From: Streptomyces rimosus
GTDB lineage: Bacteria > Actinomycetota > Actinomycetes > Streptomycetales > Streptomycetaceae
Assembly: GCF_008704655.1 (NCBI RefSeq)
Contig: NZ_CP023688.1
Location: 8,004,501 to 8,068,500, forward strand
Direction of reading: 5' to 3'
Length of the DNA stretch: 64,000 nucleotides
Both the position numbers and the translations under genes were made by a program. Shown here one piece after another: positions 58,058 to 64,000 of the stretch. Under the pieces are notes generated by a model, which made no database searches, had not been told where the DNA came from, and saw only the letters and a program-made list of their open reading frames with translations. Position 1 is the first letter of the stretch. Every line of letters starts with the position of its first letter.

Positions 58058-59518
58058 CTAGCCGCTCACCCTGGCGATCAGCACGCACGCGTCGTCCTCG
58101 CGCTCGGCGCCGCCGAACTCTTCCGCGATGATACGGACGCAGTCCTGCGCGTTACGGGCCGCGGCGAACCGCGGTGCCAGCGACAGGAGGCGCTCGGAGC
58201 CTTCGTGGGAGGCCAGCGGGCCGTGCGAGCGGCGCGGCACCAGTCCGTCGGTGTGCAGGACCAGCAGATCGCCGGGCGCCAGCTGTTCGCACCGCTGGGT
58301 GTAGTGGGCGCCCGTCGTGGCGCCGAGCAGCACGCCCTCCGGCGGGCTCAGCGGGCTGCCGGTGCCGTCGCGGAACAGCAGCGGCGCCGGATGCCCGGCC
58401 TGCGCCCAGACCAGTTGGCGGGTGGCCGGGTCGAAGCGGCAGCACACCGCGCTGCCCAGGGCGGGCTGCGCGGAGCTGTCCAGCAGCTGGTTCAGATAGC
58501 CCATCAGCGGGCCCGGCTCCTGACCGGACACCGCCATACCGCGCAGCGCGCCGAGCACCATGGCCATGCCGGAGGTGGCGGTGGCGCCGTGGCCGGTGAG
58601 GTCGCCGACGCTCAACAGCGTCTTACCGTCCGGGAGTTGCAGGGCGTCGTACCAGTCGCCGCCGATCAGGGCGCTGGTGCCGGAAGGGAGGTAGCGGGCG
58701 GCCAGGTCGAGTGCGACCGGCCCGCCCTGCGGGAACCGCAGGGAGCCGCGCCACGGCGGCAGCACGGCTTCCTGCAGTTCGACCGCAAGCCGGTGTTCGG
58801 TCTGCGCCCGGTGCCGTTGGCGCTGCAGCGAGTCACGGGTCTCGCGCACCGCACGCTGGCTCCGGCGCAGCTCGCTGACGTCCCGCAGCACGGCCCACAT
58901 GCATGCGGTGCTTCCGTCCGCGTCGAGCACCGGCTCGCCCACCATGTGCACCGTACGCACGCACTGGTCGGCGCGTACGATGCGGAACTCGCCGTCGATC
59001 GGCCGGCCGTCCACCAGGCAGTCCGTGACCATCGTGGTCAGCAGCTGCTGGTCCTCGGCGAAGACCAGGGAGGGCAGCTCGTCCAGGGTCAGCGGGCCCT
59101 CGGCCGGGTCCCGGCCGAAGATCCCGAACAGCTCGTCCGACCAGCTCACCCCGTCGGTGAGCAGATTCCACTCGGCGCTGCCGACCCGGCTGAGCAGCGA
59201 GCCCGGGTGGTCCGCCGGCTCGGGCGGGGCCGCGGGCAGCGGCTCCTCGTCCGGCAGGGCGTCGGGGTCGGCGGGCAGGCCCTCCCGGAGCTGGTCCAGG
59301 TGCCCGCCGAGGTCGTCGAGGTGGTGGACGGCCAGGTCGCACAGCGCCCGCTGCCAGCGCAGCCGCGGGTCCGGGTGCTCCTCGCCGTCCCCCGAAGTCT
59401 CCCGGCGTACGGCGTCCAGACCGCCGCGCAGCCGGCGGGCTTGCGTGATCAGCGCTTCGACCACGTCGCGCTCGGGGGGCTGGGCGGCTGAACGGTCCGC
59501 GAAGAGGTGGGACGGCAT
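58058..59518 (-). CDS. PAS domain / SpoIIE-type PP2C phosphatase
   Basis: 486 residues, ATG 59518 with GGAG 6 bases upstream. An N-terminal helical part (VVEALITQARRLRGGLDAV) leads to a PAS sensor (residues about 125-245: LLTDGVSWSDELFGIFG, DGEFRIVRADQCVRTV, AVLRDVSELRRSQ), then the PP2C/SpoIIE phosphatase (AVELQEAVLPP, IGGDWYDALQL, SVGDLTGHGATA, DLLVLHTDGLVPRR, EDDACVLIAR) with the metal-binding Asp residues intact. It should dephosphorylate an anti-anti-sigma factor in response to a PAS-bound signal; no sigma-factor partner genes are adjacent. Confidence 0.92.
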   Translation of the reverse strand: MPSHLFADRSAAQPPERDVVEALITQARRLRGGLDAVRRETSGDGEEHPDPRLRWQRALCDLAVHHLDDLGGHLDQLREGLPADPDALPDEEPLPAAPPEPADHPGSLLSRVGSAEWNLLTDGVSWSDELFGIFGRDPAEGPLTLDELPSLVFAEDQQLLTTMVTDCLVDGRPIDGEFRIVRADQCVRTVHMVGEPVLDADGSTACMWAVLRDVSELRRSQRAVRETRDSLQRQRHRAQTEHRLAVELQEAVLPPWRGSLRFPQGGPVALDLAARYLPSGTSALIGGDWYDALQLPDGKTLLSVGDLTGHGATATSGMAMVLGALRGMAVSGQEPGPLMGYLNQLLDSSAQPALGSAVCCRFDPATRQLVWAQAGHPAPLLFRDGTGSPLSPPEGVLLGATTGAHYTQRCEQLAPGDLLVLHTDGLVPRRSHGPLASHEGSERLLSLAPRFAAARNAQDCVRIIAEEFGGAEREDDACVLIARVSG

Positions 59519-59841
59519 ACGTACTCCGATATCAGGCGGCGCCGGGGCCAGGTCTGACGGAAGGGCCGGTAACGACTGTTGCACAGGCAGCGACCGCCCG
59601 TAAGGGATTTGGCATTACCCGATACGGTGGTGCACTCGGCATATGCCCCCGGCCTCCCTGGAGCAACCCTCCGCCGAATCGGCGGAATGGAGCGTTCCAG
59701 GCTAGGCTTCCGCCGCCGTAGCGCGCTCGGGCTCCACCGATCCATGGTGGGAACGACGCATACGACCCGTGGTCACCGGCAAGAATGCCGGTCAGCGGAA
59801 ATCCCGTTGCCAGCCTGTCCCCCGCACCGGATGCTGACCTC
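59519..59841. other. Divergent intergenic region, 323 bp
   Basis: No gene. It holds promoters of the phosphatase (left) and HEAT protein (right), a small hairpin TCCGCCG-AAT-CGGCGGA (about 59669-59686) and a GGAAC element near 59750 that could belong to an ECF-type promoter. None is strong enough to name. Confidence 0.4.
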
Positions 59842-61266
59842 ATGTTCGATCCAGACATAGCGCCCAGTGGCACCCTGCTCGGCCTCCTGCAGCGAGGCCG
59901 CGGCGACGGGACCCTGCATGCCCTCGCGGCGCCGCGGGCCGAGGCGCTCGCGGCACTGAACGACAGTGTGCTGCGCGACCCCCGCCGCGACTGGCAGGTC
60001 GAGAACCGCTCCCTGTACTACGCACGCCTGTACATGCAGCTCGACGGCGGCCTCGAAGAGATCGAACGGCATCTTTTCCACCCCGACGACCTCACCGACC
60101 CCGGCGAGGAGCGCACCGGACTCGCCCTCGCCGTGCTCGGCCACCTCGCCGCGTACGGCCGGGGCGCCGCCCTCCTGCTGCTGCGCAGCTACGCCGCGGC
60201 CGGTACGAACTGGCGCTGGGCCCTGGACGAGCTGGCCCTGCGCGACGACGACGCGGGCCTGGCGACCCTCGCCCCCGCCGTCCTCGCCCGCTTCCCGCAG
60301 ACCCCCGAGGGCGACGCCGAGCTGGCCGCCGCCGTCCGGGACGCCTTCGAGCCCCGCCCGTGGCGGCTGTGGGCCGACGACCCCCGCTACGGCGAGCGCA
60401 TCCGCGCCGCCCAGGAGCAGGGCTGCTTCGACCGCTGGCAGCGCCAGATGCGCCCCAGCGTGCCGCGTCCCGGCTGGAGCGTCACCGAGATCCTGGACTG
60501 GGCCCAGCAGGGCCTGGAGCTGCACCCCGAGGAGTGGCGGCAGGTGCCGGCCGCGCGCTGCCTGGCGGCCGTCGCGGGCCCCGAGGACCGCCCCGAGCTG
60601 CTGCGCGCCGCGCGTACGGGACCGGACGCCGCCCGCGCCGCCGCCCTGCGCCACCTCGCCGAACGCGGCGACCCCGAGGCCCTCGATCTCATCGAGGCCG
60701 CGGCCGCCGACCCCCTCTCCAGCAGGCCGCTCGCCGAGGCCGCGGTCGCCGCCTTCGAGCGGATGCGCGCCGTGGCCGCCGTCGAGCGGGCCCGCCGGTG
60801 GGCCCCGCGCCCGGACCGCCTGGGCGCCGCCGGCGCCACGATGCTGGCCCGCCGCGGCGGGCGCGCCGACGCCGACCTGGTCCTGGCCGCGCTGCGCCGT
60901 ACGGTCCGTATGGAGGGCCCGGACGCGGACGGGCTGTGGGAGCTGGTCGACGGGGCGGGCCGCCTGGGCGTGGTCTGCGCGGCGCCTGTATTGCGCCATA
61001 TTTACCGCGAGACCTCCTCGTCCCACCTCCGGGGCCGCGCCGCTGCCGCGCTGGCCGTCACCGACCCTGGCTTCCCCGCGGGCTTCGCCGTCGAGTGCCT
61101 GTGGGACTGCGAGGAGACGACCAGAGAGCTGGCCGCCCGCCACGCGGCGACCGGTGACGACCGGGTCGTGGAGCAGCTGCGCCGGCTGGCCGCCGATCCG
61201 GCCGAGGAGGCCGAGGTGCAGACGGCGGTACGGGCCCGGTTCGGGCCGGACGCGCCGGCGGTCTGA
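59842..61266 (+). CDS. HEAT-repeat protein
   Basis: 474 residues from ATG 59842, an Ala-rich all-helical protein. From about residue 230 a HEAT-like pattern repeats (RPELLRAARTGPDAARAAAL; GDPEALDLIEAAAADPLSSRP; RADADLVLAALRRTV; SSSHLRGRAAAALAVTDP). The N-terminal half is helical without repeats. No enzymatic motif or membrane segment; a scaffold is the likely role. It precedes two glycosyltransferase genes by 101 bp; the association with cell-envelope glycosylation genes is positional only. Confidence 0.78.
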   Translation: MFDPDIAPSGTLLGLLQRGRGDGTLHALAAPRAEALAALNDSVLRDPRRDWQVENRSLYYARLYMQLDGGLEEIERHLFHPDDLTDPGEERTGLALAVLGHLAAYGRGAALLLLRSYAAAGTNWRWALDELALRDDDAGLATLAPAVLARFPQTPEGDAELAAAVRDAFEPRPWRLWADDPRYGERIRAAQEQGCFDRWQRQMRPSVPRPGWSVTEILDWAQQGLELHPEEWRQVPAARCLAAVAGPEDRPELLRAARTGPDAARAAALRHLAERGDPEALDLIEAAAADPLSSRPLAEAAVAAFERMRAVAAVERARRWAPRPDRLGAAGATMLARRGGRADADLVLAALRRTVRMEGPDADGLWELVDGAGRLGVVCAAPVLRHIYRETSSSHLRGRAAAALAVTDPGFPAGFAVECLWDCEETTRELAARHAATGDDRVVEQLRRLAADPAEEAEVQTAVRARFGPDAPAV

Positions 61267-61367
61267 GCGGGCGCCGCCCCGGCGCGCGCTCCAACGCTCA
61301 TGGGACGTTCCCCGGCTGGACAGATCCACGTGGCCGGGGCCACGCCCGGCGGGCCGACAAAAGGTCC

Positions 61368-62495
61368 ATGCGTGTTGTCATCGTCACCGAGTCCTTCCCG
61401 CCCGACGTCAACGGCGTCGCGCACTGTGCCCTGGAAACCGCCCGGTATCTGGTGCGGCGCGGCCACGACCTGCTCGTCGTCGCCCCGCTCGGGGCCGACG
61501 GGGCGCCGGACGCCGGGCGGGACGGCCCCTGCCCGGTGGTCCGGGTGCCCTCGGTGCCGCTGCCGGGCTATCCGCAGGTCCGGGTGGCGCTGCCCGGCCG
61601 CCGGCTGGCCGCCGCGCTGGACGGGCACGGCCCGGATGTCGTGCACCTGGCGAGCCCCTTCGTCCTCGGCGCGCGCGGCATGACGGCCGCCGCCCGGCGC
61701 GGCGTGCCCGTCGTCGCCGTCTACCAGACCGATCTCGCCCGCTTCGCCCGCGCCTACCTGGGCACCGGCAGCGGCGCGGCCTGGCGGCGCCTGCGGGCCG
61801 TGCACGCCGCCGCCGACCGCACCCTGGCGCCGTCCAGCTCCGCCCTGCGCGATCTCGCCGCGCACGGCGTACCCCGGCTGCGGCTGTGGCCGCGCGGGGT
61901 GGACTCCGCGCGGTTCCACCCCGCCCGGCGCGACGAGGTGCTGCGCAGTTCGCTCGCCGCCGGCCGGCAGCTCCTGGTCGGGTACGTCGGGCGGCTCGCG
62001 CCGGAGAAGGAGGTGCGCCTGCTGGCCCCGGTCTCGCGGCTGCCCGGCGTACGCACCGTGGTGATCGGGGACGGGCCCAGCGGCCCCGGCCTGCGCACCG
62101 CGCTGCCCGGGGTGCGCTTCCTCGGGCGCCGTACGGGTGACGAGCTGGCCCGCCTGATGGCCTCGCTGGACGTCTTCGTGCACACGGGCCGCCACGACAC
62201 GTTCTGCCAGACCGTCCAGGAGGCGATGGCGGCCGGGGTGCCCGTCGTGGCCCCGGCCGCGGGCGGCCCGCTGGACCTCGTCGAGCACGGCCGTACGGGC
62301 CTGCTGGTGCCGCCGGGCGACGGGGAGGCGGTGCGGGACGCCGTCGGGCTGCTGGCCGGGGAGCCGGCGGCACGGGCACGGCTGGGCGCCGCGGGCCGTG
62401 CGGCGGTCGAGCACCGCACGTGGGAAGCGGTCGGCGACGAGCTGCTGGGCCACTACGAGGACGTGCTCGCGCGCCGGACGGCGGTGCCCGTATGA
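61368..62495 (+). CDS. Glycosyltransferase family 4 (PimB/MgtA-like)
   Basis: 375 residues. N-terminal Rossmann MRVVIVTESFPPDVNGVAHCA is the hallmark of alpha-mannosyl-type GT4 enzymes acting on lipid-linked acceptors; VGRLAPEKEVRLLAPV and SLDVFVHTGRHDTFCQTVQEAMAAGVPVV carry the nucleotide-sugar site with the EX7E-type Glu pair partly as HDTFCQTVQE. It is membrane-peripheral by analogy with PimB'. It is translationally coupled (ATGA) to the following GT4. Confidence 0.88.
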   Translation: MRVVIVTESFPPDVNGVAHCALETARYLVRRGHDLLVVAPLGADGAPDAGRDGPCPVVRVPSVPLPGYPQVRVALPGRRLAAALDGHGPDVVHLASPFVLGARGMTAAARRGVPVVAVYQTDLARFARAYLGTGSGAAWRRLRAVHAAADRTLAPSSSALRDLAAHGVPRLRLWPRGVDSARFHPARRDEVLRSSLAAGRQLLVGYVGRLAPEKEVRLLAPVSRLPGVRTVVIGDGPSGPGLRTALPGVRFLGRRTGDELARLMASLDVFVHTGRHDTFCQTVQEAMAAGVPVVAPAAGGPLDLVEHGRTGLLVPPGDGEAVRDAVGLLAGEPAARARLGAAGRAAVEHRTWEAVGDELLGHYEDVLARRTAVPV

Positions 62496-63790
62496 CGGCG
62501 CGACCGGCCACGTCCGCGGCCTACGTCCCCGATCAGGCCCGCTGCACCGGCGCCGGGCTGCGCATCGTACGGCTCGCGAACTTCGTGACCCCGGAGTCGG
62601 GCGGGCTGCGCACGGCTCTGCGCGCCCTGGGCGCCGGCTACCGCGCCGCGGGCCACGAACCGGTCCTGGTCGTCCCCGGCCCCGCCGTGCGCGACGAGAC
62701 CACCGACCAGGGCCGCGTGATCACCCTGCCCGGCCCGGTGCTGCCCGGGACGGGCGGCTACCGCGTACTGGCCGACCGGCGCCGCGTACGGCGCGTCCTG
62801 GAGGTGCTGGCCCCCGACCGCCTGGAGGTCTCGGACCGTACGACGCTGCGGTGGACCGGCGAGTGGGCGCGGCGGGCCCGTGTCCCGGCGGTGATGGTGT
62901 CCCACGAAAGTGTGGACGGCGTGCTGCGGGCCTGGGGTGTCCCGCGCGGACCGGCGCGCGCCGCCGCGGACCGGGTCAACCTCCGGACCGCGCACGCCTA
63001 CAGCCGGGTGGTCTGCACGACGGAGTGGGCCGCGGCCGAGTTCGCCCGGCTCGGTGCGCGCAATGTCGTACGTGCCCCGCTCGGTGTCGACCTGACGTAC
63101 CGTCACCCAGGGCTGCGCAGCGTGCAGTTGCGGCGCAGGTGTGCGGGCGGGGCCGGTGTGCTCCTGCTGCTGTGCTCGCGGCTGTCGCCGGAGAAGCGGC
63201 CGGGACGCGCGCTGGACGTCCTGGCGGAGCTGCGGTGGCGGGGTGTGGACGCGGCGCTGGTGGTGGCCGGGGACGGGCCGCTGCGGTCCCGTCTGGCGGC
63301 CCGCGCGCGGGTCGAGCGGCTGCCCGTGGTGTTCCTGGGGCACCTCGCCGATCCGGCCGAACTCGCCGCCCTCCAGGCCGCCGCGGACGTGGCGCTGGCG
63401 CCCGGACCGGCGGAAACGTTCGGTCTGGCGGCCCTGGAGGCCCTGGCCTGCGGCACTCCGGTCGTCGCCAGCGCCGCCTCGGCCCTCGCCAGCCTGGTCG
63501 GCCGCGGCGACACCGCTCTCGACGACGGCGCCTCGTATGCCGATGCGGTGCTGCGCGTCCTCGCCCGCCCCGAGGCGCACCGCCGGGCGGCGGCCCGGCA
63601 GCGCGCGGAAGGGTACGGATGGCAGCCCGCGGTCGCGGCCTTCCTCGCGGCGCACGACGCCGCGGCGGAGCCCGTACGGCCCCTCGTCACCCCAGTGACT
63701 CCTCCGGGCCGACCGGGCGGACCGGAAGCCGTGGGGACGGTTCCGGTACGGCCGGTGCCTCCGGCCGTCGGGCCCAGCGGGCGGCGATGA
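62492..63790 (+). CDS. Glycosyltransferase family 4
   Basis: 432 residues from ATG 62492, overlapping the previous stop by ATGA. RIVRLANFVTPESGGLRTALRAL is the acceptor-side Rossmann, LLLCSRLSPEKRPGRALDVLAEL and ADVALAPGPAETFGLAALEALACGTPVVAS the donor site with both EX7E Glu. The last 40 residues are Pro/Gly/Val-rich and overlap by 104 bp the 3' end of the convergent transporter gene. With its partner it likely adds consecutive sugars to a phosphoinositol or other envelope lipid. Confidence 0.88.
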   Translation: MTARPATSAAYVPDQARCTGAGLRIVRLANFVTPESGGLRTALRALGAGYRAAGHEPVLVVPGPAVRDETTDQGRVITLPGPVLPGTGGYRVLADRRRVRRVLEVLAPDRLEVSDRTTLRWTGEWARRARVPAVMVSHESVDGVLRAWGVPRGPARAAADRVNLRTAHAYSRVVCTTEWAAAEFARLGARNVVRAPLGVDLTYRHPGLRSVQLRRRCAGGAGVLLLLCSRLSPEKRPGRALDVLAELRWRGVDAALVVAGDGPLRSRLAARARVERLPVVFLGHLADPAELAALQAAADVALAPGPAETFGLAALEALACGTPVVASAASALASLVGRGDTALDDGASYADAVLRVLARPEAHRRAAARQRAEGYGWQPAVAAFLAAHDAAAEPVRPLVTPVTPPGRPGGPEAVGTVPVRPVPPAVGPSGRR

Positions 63791-63998
63791 CCGCGCAGAC
63801 CATCAGCTGGAGCTGGTGGTAGAGCATCAGCGGCAGGATCACCGGGCCCGCCGCGCCGCCGAACAGCACCGCCGCCATGGGCAGTCCGGTGGCCAGGCTC
63901 TTGTTCGAGCCGCAGAAGACGATGGTGATCCGGTCCTCCCAGCGGAACCCCAGCCGGCGCGCGGCGTACGAGGTCGTGACGAGCGCCGTGCCCAGCAG
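63687..63998 (-). CDS. Bile-acid:sodium symporter family transporter, C-terminal part
   Basis: Read from the window edge: SLLVTTSYAARRLGFRWED, then ITIVFCGSNKSLATGLPMAA and VILPLMLYHQLQLMVCAVIA, the last two helices of SBF/BASS-type transporters (YfeH/ACR3-like group); FCGSNKSLATG is the typical conserved turn. The C-terminal tail (RRPEAPAVPEPSPRLP) overlaps the convergent glycosyltransferase end. The rest of the gene lies beyond the window. Substrate unknown; such proteins carry organic anions with sodium. Confidence 0.85.
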   Translation of the reverse strand: MLGTALVTTSYAARRLGFRWEDRITIVFCGSNKSLATGLPMAAVLFGGAAGPVILPLMLYHQLQLMVCAVIAARWARRPEAPAVPEPSPRLPVRPVGPEESLG

Positions 63999-64000
63999 GC

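Overview
The window is high-GC chromosomal DNA from an actinomycete, almost certainly a Streptomyces. The grounds are GTG/TTG starts behind GGAGG-type ribosome sites, and families typical of that genus: an NsdA-like TPR regulator, a large LuxR-type ATPase regulator, DUF397 and DUF2637 proteins, a Ser/Thr kinase fused to TPRs, a PAS-SpoIIE phosphatase, secreted GH27 and amidase enzymes, and bacterial terpene synthases. No rRNA, tRNA, CRISPR array or replication origin was seen.

Layout. 0-8.2 kb: end of an asparagine synthase, a MarR regulator, a divergent polyprenyl-synthase-fold protein, a TetR/PPOX divergent pair, a lower-GC methyltransferase, an acyl-CoA dehydrogenase and a kinase-TPR protein. 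8.2-22.4 kb: a secreted alpha-galactosidase, a PYROXD2-like oxidoreductase, a nitronate monooxygenase/CoA-ligase pair, a secreted Ntn-hydrolase acylase of the AHL/lipopeptide acylase type, a second CoA ligase, a VOC protein, a GNAT enzyme, a PaaK-type ligase and an alpha/beta hydrolase. 22.6-28.8 kb: small secreted protein, ECF sigma factor with SnoaL tail, secreted adenosine-deaminase-like protein, secreted chorismate mutase, a P450 and a 31-codon gene with its own hairpin and terminator. 28.8-34.9 kb: a sterol/acyl side-chain type catabolic cluster (CoA ligase; divergent crotonase, double DUF35 protein and two thiolase-fold proteins). 34.9-39.2 kb: eroded accessory DNA (IS5-type remnant, membrane protein, secreted HNH nuclease, TetR/SDR pair with twin operators, tail of a lost ABC permease). 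39.3-44.1 kb: DUF397, LRR, ricin/hemopexin and membrane proteins. 44.6-52.1 kb: a terpene biosynthetic locus (P450, terpene synthase, FAD oxidoreductase, LAL-type regulator). 52.1-64 kb: cell-envelope and developmental genes (bifunctional peptidoglycan hydrolase, aminoglycoside-phosphotransferase-fold kinase, NsdA-like regulator, PAS phosphatase, HEAT protein, two GT4 glycosyltransferases, end of a bile-acid:sodium symporter-type transporter).

Most notable regulatory signal: two 14-bp sites fit TNNAACNNGTTNNA, the motif known for the TetR-type sterol-catabolism repressor KstR of Mycobacterium/Rhodococcus. One lies in front of the acyl-CoA dehydrogenase (4472-4485), the other in the divergent promoter of the CoA ligase/crotonase-DUF35-thiolase cluster (30583-30596). 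Together they suggest a small KstR-like regulon joining loci 26 kb apart. Other candidates for novelty are the terpene locus, the 31-codon gene at 28651, the thiolase-fold/DUF35 complex lacking the usual nucleophilic cysteine, and the signal-less ricin/hemopexin protein.

Coordinates, motifs and hairpins were read by eye; protein functions are assigned from remembered family motifs, without database searches.
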